Notes under the pieces: model-generated
The model's database searches: none
The model's input: only the letters and a program-made list of their open reading frames with translations
Told to the model about the DNA's origin: nothing
Source: Martinezella lusitana
Lineage (GTDB): Bacteria > Pseudomonadota > Alphaproteobacteria > Rhizobiales > Rhizobiaceae
DNA: 64,000 nt
NCBI RefSeq assembly: GCF_014207095.1
Contig: NZ_JACHBG010000004.1
Location: forward strand, 186,001-250,000
Direction: 5' to 3'
Shown: one piece after another, positions 35,848-45,354 of the stretch
Numbering within the stretch: the stretch's first letter is position 1
How the letters are laid out: each line of letters starts with the position of its first letter
Program-made: the position numbers and the translations under genes

Positions 35848-36866
35848 TCCTCAATCACATCAGCAAGGATTTCGGTACGGGCGGCCGCGCGGCCGTCAAT
35901 GCTTTGTCGCTCGATGTCCGCGAGGGCGGTTTCCTGGCGCTGCTCGGTCCCTCCGGCTGCGGCAAGACGACTGTGCTCAGAATGATAGCCGGCTTCGAAC
36001 AGCCGACGGATGGCTCCATTCATCTCGGCGAGCGGCTGCTTGCGGATGCGGCGAACATGTTGCCGCCGGAGCGGCGCAATATGGCGATGGTGTTTCAATC
36101 CTACGCGCTCTGGCCGCATATGAACGTTGCCGACAATGTCGGTTATCCCTTGAAGGTGCGTGGCATCTCCGGCGAGCGCTACCGCGAGAAAGTGCGTGAG
36201 GCTCTGGCGACCGTGCGACTTGGCGACTATGCCGAACGCAGGCCCGCCGACCTTTCAGGTGGTCAACGTCAGCGCGTCGCTCTTGCTCGCTGCCTGGTGA
36301 CATCGCCTGACGTCGTACTGCTGGACGAGCCGCTGGCGAACCTCGATCGCCACCTGAAGAAGGAGATGGAGGAGACCTTCCGCGAGTTCCACCAGCGCTC
36401 AGGCGCCACCATGGTCTATGTCACCCACGACCAGAGCGAGGCGATGGCACTCGCCACTGACGTTGCCGTCATGTCCGAAGGACGGCTCCTGCAGGTGGCG
36501 CCGCCGGCGGAAACCTATGCACGCCCCGAAGGTAAAATGGTCGGAGAGCTTGTCGGGCAGGGAGCTATTGTTTCGCTCGCTTTTCCAGACGGCGGGCCGC
36601 GCCGCATCGACTGGTCGTCCTTCCGCGGTCTCTGGCATAATCGGGCAGGCGGCACAGCGAATACTGATATACTTGTGCGCCCTGAGGATGTGGTTGCAGA
36701 TGCTGAGGGAATTTCCTGCCGGGTCGATTCCGTTCTCTATGAGGGCGAGCGCTATGCCATGAGGCTGTCGATGCCGGATGGGCAGGTGCTGCGCGCCTAT
36801 AGCCGCGAAGCGGTCGCGGTGGGAGATACATATCCGGTCGCCATCCGCTCGGCCTGGCGGCTTTGA
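35835..36866 (+). CDS. ABC transporter ATP-binding protein
   Basis: A 343-residue ATPase of the iron/phosphonate/polyamine group. Walker A GPSGCGKTTVLRMIAGFEQP, Q-loop region MAMVFQSYALWPHMNVADNV, signature LSGGQRQRVALARC, Walker B DVVLLDEPLANLD and the C-terminal TOBE part with VRPEDVVADAEG are all clear. The TTG start (35835) has AAGGGAG at 35821-35827 and overlaps the permease by 13 bp. Confidence 0.92.
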   Translation: MAKLILNHISKDFGTGGRAAVNALSLDVREGGFLALLGPSGCGKTTVLRMIAGFEQPTDGSIHLGERLLADAANMLPPERRNMAMVFQSYALWPHMNVADNVGYPLKVRGISGERYREKVREALATVRLGDYAERRPADLSGGQRQRVALARCLVTSPDVVLLDEPLANLDRHLKKEMEETFREFHQRSGATMVYVTHDQSEAMALATDVAVMSEGRLLQVAPPAETYARPEGKMVGELVGQGAIVSLAFPDGGPRRIDWSSFRGLWHNRAGGTANTDILVRPEDVVADAEGISCRVDSVLYEGERYAMRLSMPDGQVLRAYSREAVAVGDTYPVAIRSAWRL

Positions 36867-36946
36867 TCGGGCAGGGGACAAGATGGTTGTTCCCCGCCGT
36901 CTCGTATGCTTGATTTGCTCGATGTCATGAAGGGGGAGTCGCGCAT

Positions 36947-37942
36947 ATGTCCGATCATAGTTTTCCGATTTTCGATCTCGGTGCCTTCGAGGGGGCCGAT
37001 AACAACGAGAAACAACGCCTCGGCGCGGAAGTGGATCGGATATGTCGCTCGACCGGCTTCCTGGCGATCGCAAACCACGGGGTCGCCGACGCCGTTATCG
37101 CCGAGGTCTGGAGGAAGACGCAGGCATTCTTCGACCTGTCACCCGACGTCAAGCAACGCGCCAGGACCCTCTATCCGGGCTATCCCTATGGCTATCTCGG
37201 GCCGGGCACGGAGGCGCTGGCAAAATCGCGCAATGTCGACACGCCGCCGGATCTGAAGGAAAGCTTCAATGGCGGCCCGCTTTCCGTTCCAGCTGATATG
37301 AGCGATGCGGACGCGCTCGGCTTCTGTTATGCCGCCACCATCTGGCCGGAAGGGCCGGATGGCTTCGTGGAGGCGTGGAAGGCGTACTACCGGGCGATGG
37401 AAGATCTTGCGGCCCGCATCATGCGCGTCTTCGCAACGGCGCTCGGCCTCGACGAGCACTTCTTCGATTCCTATGTCGATGCGCCGATCAGCGCATTGAG
37501 GGCGCTGAATTATCCCGAACAGCATGTACCGCCGCAGCCGGGCCAGCTTCGCGCCGGCGCGCATACCGATTACGGCAGTCTAACGATCCTGCTGCCGCAG
37601 CCAGGTTCGAAAGGGCTTGAGATCATCGCGCCGGATGGTAACTGGACGCCAGTGCCGCCGGTGGAAGGCGCTTTCGTCATCAATATCGGCGATCTGATGG
37701 CGCTTTGGACCAACGATCGCTGGGTTTCCACCGTGCATCGCGTCGTCAATCCGCCGCCGGAAGAGGGTGGCATGCAGCGGCGGCAATCCCTTGCCTTCTT
37801 CCATCAGCCGAACTGGTTTGCCGAGATTGCCTGCCTGCCTTCATGCCTGAAGGAAGGCGAAGAGCCGAAATATGCTCCAGTTCTTTCCGGCCCCTATCTG
37901 ATGGGCAAATTCAGGTCGACCGTTACCGCCAAGGCCGGCTGA
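36947..37942 (+). CDS. 2-Oxoglutarate/Fe(II) oxygenase, isopenicillin-N-synthase-like
   Basis: A 331-residue oxygenase with the facial triad: His and Asp in AHTDYGSLTILL and His in VSTVHRVVNPPPEEGG, and the 2-oxoglutarate Arg-x-Ser in RRQSLAFFHQPNW. The N-terminal DIOX_N region has GFLAIANHGVADAVIAEVWR. It is 80 bp after the ABC ATPase; iron transport and an iron enzyme could be linked, but the substrate is not predictable. Confidence 0.88.
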   Translation: MSDHSFPIFDLGAFEGADNNEKQRLGAEVDRICRSTGFLAIANHGVADAVIAEVWRKTQAFFDLSPDVKQRARTLYPGYPYGYLGPGTEALAKSRNVDTPPDLKESFNGGPLSVPADMSDADALGFCYAATIWPEGPDGFVEAWKAYYRAMEDLAARIMRVFATALGLDEHFFDSYVDAPISALRALNYPEQHVPPQPGQLRAGAHTDYGSLTILLPQPGSKGLEIIAPDGNWTPVPPVEGAFVINIGDLMALWTNDRWVSTVHRVVNPPPEEGGMQRRQSLAFFHQPNWFAEIACLPSCLKEGEEPKYAPVLSGPYLMGKFRSTVTAKAG

Positions 37943-37983
37943 TATAAGCCGGCTCACATCTTCTTTGTAAACTGGAATGCTTC

Positions 37984-39099
37984 ATGTCTCTGCGCCTTGC
38001 GACATTCAACGTCGAAAACCTTTTGACCCGTTTCGACTATACCGGTTTTCGCAACCAGCTGCGCCAGGATCGCGTGTTGCAGCTATTCGATGTCCGCAAC
38101 GAGGAAGTCTATCAGCAGCTGGAAGCGGCGCGCGTGGTTGCCGCGACCGACGACACCCGGCAGATGACGGCGCTTGCGATTGCCGATGCGGACGCCGACA
38201 TCATCTGCCTGCAGGAAGTCGACAACATGGCGGCGCTGCAGGCCTTCGAATATGGCTATCTCTATCGCATGGTCGGCAATGGCTATCGCCAAAAATACCT
38301 GATCGAGGGCAATGACAGCCGCGGCATCGATGTTGCCGTGATGATGCGTGAGCAGACGCGCGATGGTCAGCCCATCGTGCTCAACGATATAAAAAGTCAC
38401 GCCATGGTGACTTACGACGACTTCGGTCTTTTCAACGACGAACTGGCCGAGCTTGGCCACCACGCGGAAGACAAGATCTTCAAGCGCGATTGCCTCGAGC
38501 TGCATCTCCATATCGGTGGTGTGCCGTTTTCTCTCTATGTGGTCCATCTGAAATCGATGGGGCCTGCTCGGGAAGGAATGGACGGGCGCCATGCGACCAT
38601 GCCGATCCGTCGCGCGGAGACGATGGCAGTTCGCCGCATCATCGAAGATCGCTTTGGCGCAGGTCATACGGCATCCAAGAACTTCGCCATCTGCGGCGAC
38701 ATGAACGACTATCAGGAGTGGATAGACGTCATTGGCACCCGCCATACCGGTTATCGTTTCGAGCCGCGCAGGGAAGACAAAGAAAGCGCGCTCGACATTT
38801 TCAGCCATGACGGTTTCGCGGAGAACGTCACGCGGCGGCGCGACGAGCTCGACCGCTGGACGCTCTATCATGCCCGCGGGCCGCAGGAGCAACGGCTCTG
38901 CCAGCTCGATTACATCTGGCTGTCGCCGGCTCTGGCGCGCGCCAACGCGTCAGGCGTTCCCGATATCGTCCGCTCGGGCCAGCCTTACCGCACCATATTC
39001 CCAGCGGGGCAGGAGGTGGAGCGCTATCCGCGCGTCGGCTGGGACAGACCGAAGGCCTCCGACCATTGCCCCGTCGTCATGACATTGGATTTGATATGA
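37984..39099 (+). CDS. Endonuclease/exonuclease/phosphatase (EEP) family protein
   Basis: A 371-residue metal-dependent EEP protein with N-terminal RLATFNVENLL, the metal Glu in ICLQEVDNMAAL, VYLVVHLKSM-like region (LYVVHLKSMGPAREG), CGDMNDYQEWID and the C-terminal SDHCPVVMTL. It could be a nuclease or a phosphodiesterase. It overlaps the following NUDIX gene by 4 bp, suggesting a shared role in nucleic acid or nucleotide processing. Confidence 0.85.
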   Translation: MSLRLATFNVENLLTRFDYTGFRNQLRQDRVLQLFDVRNEEVYQQLEAARVVAATDDTRQMTALAIADADADIICLQEVDNMAALQAFEYGYLYRMVGNGYRQKYLIEGNDSRGIDVAVMMREQTRDGQPIVLNDIKSHAMVTYDDFGLFNDELAELGHHAEDKIFKRDCLELHLHIGGVPFSLYVVHLKSMGPAREGMDGRHATMPIRRAETMAVRRIIEDRFGAGHTASKNFAICGDMNDYQEWIDVIGTRHTGYRFEPRREDKESALDIFSHDGFAENVTRRRDELDRWTLYHARGPQEQRLCQLDYIWLSPALARANASGVPDIVRSGQPYRTIFPAGQEVERYPRVGWDRPKASDHCPVVMTLDLI

Positions 39100-39833
39100 C
39101 CGTTTCAGAACAGAACGACATGGCCGGCTGGCCGCCCGAGGGCACAGTGTTTCCGGTTTCCCACATCGATCTCGCCGTATTGCCTGGCGAGCATCCGTTT
39201 CATCTGCGCGAGCTGACGGCGGTGCGGGAGAATTGGGCGAGGGAGGTTCATGCCAATCCGGCGCTTTTTGACGGCCGCATGGTCTTCCAGCATCATGTGT
39301 CGATCTGGGATGGCGTGGTGAAAGGCGAAGCCTATATCGCGCCGTTTTCCACCTTTCTGTGGTGGCGCAAGCAGAGGGCGCAGGGCGGCTTTCACCTCTT
39401 TGCTTTTGCCGTGGCGATTTCATCCGACGGAGCATTGATTGCGATCCGCATGGCGCCGCACACGGCCAATCCAGGTCAGGTCTATTGCGCTGCCGGATCG
39501 ATGGACGAGAGCGATATCGTCGACGGGCACTGCGATGTCGAAGGCAATATGCGTCGCGAGGTGTTGGAGGAGACCGGCCTGGATCTCGATGACGCCGTGG
39601 TCGAGCCCGGCTATTATGGTACGCATCTGAACCGTTCGGTCACTCTCTTTCGCATTTTCCGCTTCCCGTGGACGGCGGAGGATATGCTGCGGAGGATCGA
39701 AGCGCATATGCTGGTTTCCGAAGAGGACGAAGTTGACGGCGCTGTCGCCATTCGTTCGGCCGATCCGTCCGCGCATCACTACAGCGCGGCGATGCTGCCA
39801 ATCCTCGCCTGGTACTTCGGCGGGGATAAATAG
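39096..39833 (+). CDS. NUDIX-like hydrolase
   Basis: A 245-residue protein with a Nudix-type helix REVLEETGLDLDDAVVEPG (C-terminal half of the box intact) and an N-terminal WPPEGTVFPVSHIDLAVLP domain. Counting back from REVLEETGL, the position normally Glu in the first half of the box is Cys (GHCDVEGNMR), so catalytic competence is uncertain. It is translationally coupled to the EEP gene through ATGA. Confidence 0.72.
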   Translation: MTVSEQNDMAGWPPEGTVFPVSHIDLAVLPGEHPFHLRELTAVRENWAREVHANPALFDGRMVFQHHVSIWDGVVKGEAYIAPFSTFLWWRKQRAQGGFHLFAFAVAISSDGALIAIRMAPHTANPGQVYCAAGSMDESDIVDGHCDVEGNMRREVLEETGLDLDDAVVEPGYYGTHLNRSVTLFRIFRFPWTAEDMLRRIEAHMLVSEEDEVDGAVAIRSADPSAHHYSAAMLPILAWYFGGDK

Positions 39834-39901
39834 CTTGGGCTTGCGCTGGAGTCGCTTGCCGGTATGAATAATTAAGTGCGGAAGCGTGAATGGAGGCAGG
39901 T

Positions 39902-40819
39902 TTGGCGCGCGAATACGGTATTTATGATGTGTTCACCGACAGCAAGCTGGCGGGCAACCCACTTGCCATCATATTCGACGCCGAGGGTCTGAGCGACGAG
40001 GCGATGCAGGCAATCGCGCGCGAGATGAACCTCTCCGAGACGGTGTTCGTTTTGCCGCCGCAAAATCCTGCCCATACCGCAAACCTCAGAATATTCACGC
40101 CGGGCCGCGAGCTGCCCTTCGCCGGCCATCCCACGGTCGGCACGGCGGTTGCGCTTGCGGAGAGGGTTCATGCCAGCCATGGCGGCGATCTCGACCTCGT
40201 TTCCGTGCTGGACGAGCGCGTCGGCCCCGTTCGCTGCGCCATCAAGCTGCGCCAGAACAAGGCGAGCTTTGCCGAGTTCGATCTGCCGAGGAAATCACAG
40301 CAGATTCCCTTGCCGCTCGACAGGGCCGATATCGCCAATGCGCTCAGTCTGAAGATCACCGAGATCGGTTTCGAGAACCATGTCCCGTCCATCTGGAGTG
40401 CCGGCGTGCCCTTCCTCCTGGTGCCGGTGCATGATGTCGGCGCTGCCGAGAGGCTGGATTTCGATCTGCAGCTTTGGGAAAAGACGGTGCCCTTCGTCGA
40501 CGGCGCCCTTGCCTCCGCCTTCATCTATTGCCGCGGCGGCGTCAATCATGTTGCCAAGTTTCATGCCCGGATGTTTCCTTGCGGGATGGGCATTGTCGAG
40601 GACCCTGCGACCGGCTCGGCGGTCGCGGCGCTTTCCGGAGCCATCAATCAGTTCGACGGATTGCCGGATGGGCATCATCCCGTGATCATCGAGCAGGGAA
40701 TCGAGATGGGACGACCCTCACTGATTCATCTTCATCTCGATATCGATGCCGGTCAGATCACCAATGCGCGTATTGGCGGCCAAGCTGTGCGTATCGCCTC
40801 CGGAATTCTTGAGCTTTGA
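39902..40819 (+). CDS. PhzF-family protein
   Basis: A protein of about 305 residues, of the PhzF family of isomerases named for phenazine biosynthesis but widespread without it. [20 protein letters not shown] at the start, the catalytic-Glu region [32 protein letters not shown] in the middle and [20 protein letters not shown] near the end are typical. TTG 39902 is chosen because GGAGG lies 5 bp before it; ATG 39890 is an in-frame alternative. No phenazine genes lie nearby. Confidence 0.87.
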   Translation: MAREYGIYDVFTDSKLAGNPLAIIFDAEGLSDEAMQAIAREMNLSETVFVLPPQNPAHTANLRIFTPGRELPFAGHPTVGTAVALAERVHASHGGDLDLVSVLDERVGPVRCAIKLRQNKASFAEFDLPRKSQQIPLPLDRADIANALSLKITEIGFENHVPSIWSAGVPFLLVPVHDVGAAERLDFDLQLWEKTVPFVDGALASAFIYCRGGVNHVAKFHARMFPCGMGIVEDPATGSAVAALSGAINQFDGLPDGHHPVIIEQGIEMGRPSLIHLHLDIDAGQITNARIGGQAVRIASGILEL

Positions 40820-40887
40820 TTTTAAAGGGTTTTTCGTGGCTGCCGAAATTTTTTTGAGAAATAATCAAAGAAAATTCATCTGGCCGC

Positions 40888-40916
40888 TGGACAATCAAAC
40901 CGATCCTATTTATATG
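40888..40916 (+). promoter_or_regulatory. tRNA-Lys promoter
   Basis: TGGACA (40888-40893), 17 bp, TATATG (40911-40916) precedes the tRNA by 27 bp, giving a short 5' leader as expected for a tRNA transcript. Confidence 0.5.
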
Positions 40917-40943
40917 CCCGGTCACGCCGCCAGCAAGCGGTAC

Positions 40944-41019
<76 letters not shown>

Positions 41020-41365
41020 AAAACCTCTTGAAATTGTTGAATAAATTGAAACGTCTCAAGGGTTTTCGGCTGCGCGGTTTCCAAGGAATTGGAAATGGTT
41101 TCCAATTCGCGTTCCGTTCCTGTTTCTAAGAGCGGCCGGCTCAATCTCAGTCCAGGTCTCTTACGCAAAGCTAATTGTATCTCAGGTCAGATTTAATCGA
41201 TCCGCTTGCGCCATAATGCACTGGATCGACGGCTTGGTTGATGCAGCCATAGGGCTCCACGCTGCAGCGCCGATCGAGGTCAATAATTGCTTCGGTTACA
41301 AACGAGATTTAACGGCCTCCGGCTAAATTGCCGGAAACATTCCTCTGCGCGGGGCAGACCTGACG
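41020..41365. other. Non-coding stretch after tRNA-Lys
   Basis: No gene is seen. A loosely paired AAAACCTCTTGA and TCAAGGGTTTT (long loop) follows the tRNA and could end its transcript. Composition is A/T-richer than the flanks. Confidence 0.4.
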
Positions 41366-41590
41366 ATGGAAGCTGTGGTCAATTTCTTGAAGATAGCCGC
41401 GGTTATCGTCGCAAGCCTCATCACCCTGGTGTTTCTCGTTCTGATCATTGTCGCCCGGATTGGTTGCCCTATTCAGAAATGCGTCGGGCTAGATGGCGAT
41501 ATTTGGATGATACCGCTTTTCTTCAGTGTCGTCGGGGTTCCGGCTGTGCTTATTCTGGCTGCGACGCTTTTCTTCAGCAGCCGACGTTAA
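41366..41590 (+). CDS. Small membrane protein
   Basis: A 74-residue protein with two hydrophobic segments (about residues 8-32 and 46-70) separated by RIGCPIQKCVGLDGDIW. The composition is coding-like. No family recognised. Confidence 0.45.
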   Translation: MEAVVNFLKIAAVIVASLITLVFLVLIIVARIGCPIQKCVGLDGDIWMIPLFFSVVGVPAVLILAATLFFSSRR

Positions 41591-41692
41591 GCGAGCTCTA
41601 AGTGGCTCTGCGCTGCCGCTGACCTGATCGCTCCCGCCTTACCCAGCACGCCGGTCGTGTGATCCGTCCCTCCGGCCGGTTACGTGCATTTT

Positions 41693-41732
41693 GAGCGGTA
41701 CCGCTCTGCACATCTGTCTCCGGCGCAGATGT
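41693..41732. repeat. Two adjacent inverted repeats
   Basis: GAGCGGTACCGCTC (41693-41706) is a perfect 14-nt palindrome, followed by ACATCTG (41710-41716) and CAGATGT (41726-41732). They lie just past the end of the small minus-strand ORF and may be its terminator region, but no T run follows. Confidence 0.35.
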
Positions 41733-41756
41733 CGCGTCGATGCGGAGTTTTTGGCG

Positions 41757-41879
41757 TCAGTGGAAGTGCAGGAAGAAGATCGTTGGCGCGGCTAGGGATA
41801 TCGTGAAGAGGAATAGAGAGATCCCGTATTTCAGTTTCTGTATTCGCCGTGTTTTGGCGCCGTCCCAATCATATCCCAT
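41757..41879 (-). CDS. Putative 40-aa membrane protein
   Basis: Reads MGYDWDGAKTRRIQKLKYGI followed by a hydrophobic helix (SLFLFTISLAAPTIFFLHFH). A positively charged cytoplasmic head plus one membrane helix is typical of small bacterial membrane proteins. GAGGAA lies 8 bp before the ATG. Confidence 0.45.
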   Translation of the reverse strand: MGYDWDGAKTRRIQKLKYGISLFLFTISLAAPTIFFLHFH

Positions 41880-42155
41880 GACTATATTTCCTCATGTCCA
41901 GAGTCTCATCTGTAATGGGCATTGTCTCAAGCGCTGTTTGCGCGAGGCTTGTGAGGAAAATACATAGGGAGCGAAGGGGAAATGCATCGTTTCACGCAGT
42001 CATGCACGAAAATAATCGCAAATCTATTCGAGGGTATGGCGAATTATCTGGGTTGTATCCACCTGGTGTCTGGGAGAATGAGAGACACCGCAAGATTGAA
42101 TATTTTGCAGGCGAATTTCCTTCGCTATAAAGCACCACCATAAAGCGGAGGGTTG

Positions 42156-42944
42156 ATGGGGAACGCTAACCGAACGGTTCCGGCCGAGGCGATGTCGGCA
42201 ATGTCGATCGCGAAAGAGATCTTTGCGGATCATCTTCTTGCGATGTACTTGCACGGTTCGGCGGTCAAGGATGGGTTGCGGCCGCAGAGCGATGTCGACG
42301 TGCTTACAGTCATCGCTCGACCGATGACCGAAGCGATGCGCGTGGAATTGGTTTCGGCACTGATGGAGGTTTCCGGCCCGCATCCGGCCAGCCCAGGCGG
42401 CCCGCGCTGTATCGAGTTCATGGTGTTTCTCAAGGCCGACCTTTCCGAGCCGGCTTTTCCGGCGCGAAGCGAGTTCGTCTATGGTGAATGGTTGCGCGAG
42501 CATTTCGAGGCGGGCGGCATTCCTGAGGCTCACGCCGATCCTGAAAACACTCTGATACTGGCCCAGGCACGGCAGCAGGCGCAACCGTTGCTTGGGCCTG
42601 AGCTTGATACCATCCTTTCCGAAATTTCCTCCGACCAGGTTCGGCTTGCCATGCGCGAGGCATTGCCGGCGCTTCTGGAAAATTTACATGGAGACGAGCG
42701 AAATGTGCTGCTCACTCTTGCCCGCATGTGGCGAACGGCAAGCACGAACGAGTTTGTCTCAAAGGACGCCGCTGCCGATTGGGCGATATCGCGGCTACCG
42801 GATCATGTCGCGGAAACGCTTGCGCAAGCGCGCGATGCCTATCTGGGGAAATCACGAGATGATTGGGCGGACCGCCCACAGGAAGCGCAGCAAGCAGCAG
42901 CTTATCTTCATCGTGAGGTGTCGGCACAGCTGCACTCGGAATAG
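42156..42944 (+). CDS. AadA-like aminoglycoside nucleotidyltransferase
   Basis: A 262-residue nucleotidyltransferase of the ANT(3'')/ANT(9) family, which adenylates streptomycin or spectinomycin. The catalytic motif is GSAVKDGLRPQSDVDVLTV near residue 33, with the C-terminal domain containing ERNVLLTLARMWRTASTNEF, SKDAAADWAISRLPD and AAAYLHREV. ATG 42156 follows GCGGAGGGTTG. Chromosomal homologues in rhizobia may have other physiological roles, so resistance is unproven. Confidence 0.85.
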   Translation: MGNANRTVPAEAMSAMSIAKEIFADHLLAMYLHGSAVKDGLRPQSDVDVLTVIARPMTEAMRVELVSALMEVSGPHPASPGGPRCIEFMVFLKADLSEPAFPARSEFVYGEWLREHFEAGGIPEAHADPENTLILAQARQQAQPLLGPELDTILSEISSDQVRLAMREALPALLENLHGDERNVLLTLARMWRTASTNEFVSKDAAADWAISRLPDHVAETLAQARDAYLGKSRDDWADRPQEAQQAAAYLHREVSAQLHSE

Positions 42945-43171
42945 ATGCCGCTGAGCCTCTGGCGTCGTCGGTCGATTGGGCCTGCGGATATATGCGCTAA
43001 CGACACGGTGCGCATTCACCTGTGGGGCCGCTGCCGACAGCGAATGTCACCGCCTTGACGTGCCAGCCAAACGCATGCCGCGCAAAAAGGTACAGTGATC
43101 TTGCGACAACGACAAGCGCGATATCATGAACCTAAAACTCAAATGGCGGGTCTGAGAGATCGCGACGCGCT

Positions 43172-43276
43172 TTAGTGTTTTCTGTGGTCGCCTTCCATCA
43201 CGCTAAATACAAAGATGACCACCAGCAGCAGTATCAATGTATAGTCGAAAGCGGTGAGTAGACGAAGCAGTTCCAT
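43172..43276 (-). CDS. Putative 34-aa single-span membrane peptide
   Basis: Reads MELLRLLTAFDYTLILLLVV then IFVFSVMEGDHRKH: a single membrane helix with a charged tail, preceded by an excellent GGAGGAG site 7 bp before the ATG. Its size resembles small regulators of transporters, but no family was recognised. Confidence 0.55.
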   Translation of the reverse strand: MELLRLLTAFDYTLILLLVVIFVFSVMEGDHRKH

Positions 43277-43577
43277 GAGTTTCTCCTCCCGAAGAGAAAA
43301 CGGATCAGAACAATCATTAGTATGTTCTTTTATTCGTTGTGTGCCAAGTTTTTTACATCCTGCGGTGCAAAAACAATGTTGTGCGGGGCACAATTAAATA
43401 CTTGTTTATAAAGCTTTATCGGCCTCGTTTCCCGGTATCGTTTGTAGTTGCGCGAGCGCTCGCGTCCGGATCGTATTGTCAATAAAATTTATAGAGTATA
43501 TCCTCGTCGGGTAAGGCAATTGCGATTGTTCGGCGGGCCGGTAGCTCAGTGCCGATCAATCCGGAAGGAGTTGGCCA
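43277..43577. other. Gap with palindrome and probable promoter of the flavoprotein gene
   Basis: No gene. CGCGAGCGCTCGCG (43451-43464) is a perfect 14-nt palindrome, and TTGTCA (43476-43481), 17 bp, TATCCT (43499-43504) is a plausible promoter for the gene at 43578. Confidence 0.5.
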
Positions 43578-45038
43578 TTGACCATTGGCTCTGACCATCA
43601 GGCGCGTGATCTACCCGTTATCGCCATTGTCGGCGGTGGGGTTTCCGGTGCGGCAGTTGCGTTTCATTTGCTGCAGCGTCAGTCAGTGCATCCCGGCAAG
43701 CTGTTCATCTTCGAGCCGCGCGAACGCCTCGGGGCAGGACTTGCTTACGACACGCGCGATCCCGCGCATCGGATCAATGTGCCGGCTGCCAGAATGAGCT
43801 TGCTTCCCGATGACATCGAGCATTTTCAAAAGTGGATACAGGAGCATGATGCGGTCGGCGACGACAGCGCCGCGCTTGCGGCCAATGGTGGCCTGTTTCC
43901 GCGCCGCGCTGTTTTCGGCAATTATATCAACAGCATGATACGCCCTTTTGTCGAGAGTGGGCACCTTGCTCACGTCAGACAGGGCGTCGAGCGCATCGAG
44001 CGGTCCGGCGGCATGTGGACGATTACCGGGGAGGCCGGTCAGCGTCTGGATGCCGATATTCTCATCATAGCGACGAGCCATCCGTCGCCGCTGCCGCCGT
44101 CTTTGCTCAGGGACGTCCTCGCCGCCCATCCGCGCTTCGTTCCGGATCCGACCAGGCCGGATGCGCTCGCGGCCATTCGCGCCGATGATCGTGTGCTGGT
44201 CGTCGGCAATGGTCTGACGTCGGCCGATGTCATCGCCTCGCTTGACCTGCGGGGGCACAGGGGGCCTGTCACAGCCATATCCCGTCGCGGGCTGCGTTCA
44301 CGCGGTCATCCACATGTGAAGCAGGATCTCTTCGGCGATTTCGTCGATCATCCGTCAACAACGGCGGTTTCGCTGCTACGGCGTGTGCGCGCCACCATAA
44401 AGGAGGCTGAAGGCGAGGGGCGCAGCTGGCATGGCGTCATCGATCAGGTGCGGGCGCAGGGGCGGCATTTATGGCAGGCGCTTCCGCTCGAAGAGCGTCG
44501 CCGCGTCGTGCGGCATTTGCGGCCATTCTGGGATGTTCACCGGTTTCGCGTTGCCCCACAGGTGGAGGCTGTCAGCGAAGAGGCGATCGAGAGCGGCCGG
44601 CTCGAGGTGCTTGCCGCCTCGGTTGCCAGCGTCGCGGTGACGGACGGCGTTGTCGATTGCAGATTCCATCTCAGTCGCTCCGAGCGGAGCATCGAACGGC
44701 AATTTGATGCCGTGGTCGTCACGACAGGCCCAGGTCATCGCGGCATTCTACACTCGCAGGACTGGATCGAGGCGCTGGCGGACGCAGGGTGTCTAGCGAT
44801 GGATTCCACGGGCCTCGGGCTTGCCTGCGACCCTCAATCACGGGCACTGGATGAGACTGGCGCAATCGTACCTTCCTTGTTCATATCGGGGCCGCTGGCC
44901 CGCGGGACTTTCGGCGAACTCATGGGATTGCCCGAAGTTGTCGAACATGCGGTTTTCGTTGCCGAACAGGTGGCGGCGTCAATTGCGGAGCGGGAGAATG
45001 AGTATAGCAAGGCACATCGGGCCAGTAGCGCTGCCTGA
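43578..45038 (+). CDS. FAD/NAD(P)-binding protein (NAD_binding_9, COG4529 type)
   Basis: A 486-residue flavoprotein: FAD motif IAIVGGGVSGAAVAFHLLQR (~residues 17-36), PAHRINVPAARMSLLPDDIE, ILIIATSHPSPLPPSLL, the second dinucleotide motif VLVVGNGLTSADVIASLDLR, TAISRRGLRSRGH and a C-terminal FGELMGLPEVVEHAVFVAEQ. The start is TTG 43578 with GGAAGGAG upstream. Clearly related to the gene at 48254. The reaction is not known for this family. Confidence 0.8.
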   Translation: MTIGSDHQARDLPVIAIVGGGVSGAAVAFHLLQRQSVHPGKLFIFEPRERLGAGLAYDTRDPAHRINVPAARMSLLPDDIEHFQKWIQEHDAVGDDSAALAANGGLFPRRAVFGNYINSMIRPFVESGHLAHVRQGVERIERSGGMWTITGEAGQRLDADILIIATSHPSPLPPSLLRDVLAAHPRFVPDPTRPDALAAIRADDRVLVVGNGLTSADVIASLDLRGHRGPVTAISRRGLRSRGHPHVKQDLFGDFVDHPSTTAVSLLRRVRATIKEAEGEGRSWHGVIDQVRAQGRHLWQALPLEERRRVVRHLRPFWDVHRFRVAPQVEAVSEEAIESGRLEVLAASVASVAVTDGVVDCRFHLSRSERSIERQFDAVVVTTGPGHRGILHSQDWIEALADAGCLAMDSTGLGLACDPQSRALDETGAIVPSLFISGPLARGTFGELMGLPEVVEHAVFVAEQVAASIAERENEYSKAHRASSAA

Positions 45039-45354
45039 CGAGGCCCATGGCCATTCCTGATCTCGTCGGCCTGGTGATGTTTGAACTTTGGATGTCTCGT
45101 ACGTCATTATCGCAAAACTGCCGCATATTTTGGCTGAACATGCTGCAAATCCAAGAAAAGCCGCAAAATCGTTGCTTAGACGATACATCTGCCTAAATTT
45201 ACTCATATAAACTATACAATTTGTGAGTTACTATCTTGCTCGTCCGGGATGGCAGGGTTACGTCCGCAATCCATGATGACAAGATCGGCCGCTTGAGTCT
45301 CTCTTGAACCAAGCCGGGCTTCCAACAATCGACTTTGCAGTAAAGCGGATAGCG

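Noticed and set aside
43530..43570. tRNA-like GGCCGGTAGCTCAGT near the flavoprotein start
   Set aside because: Only a D-arm-like fragment; no acceptor, anticodon or T-arm pairing follows.
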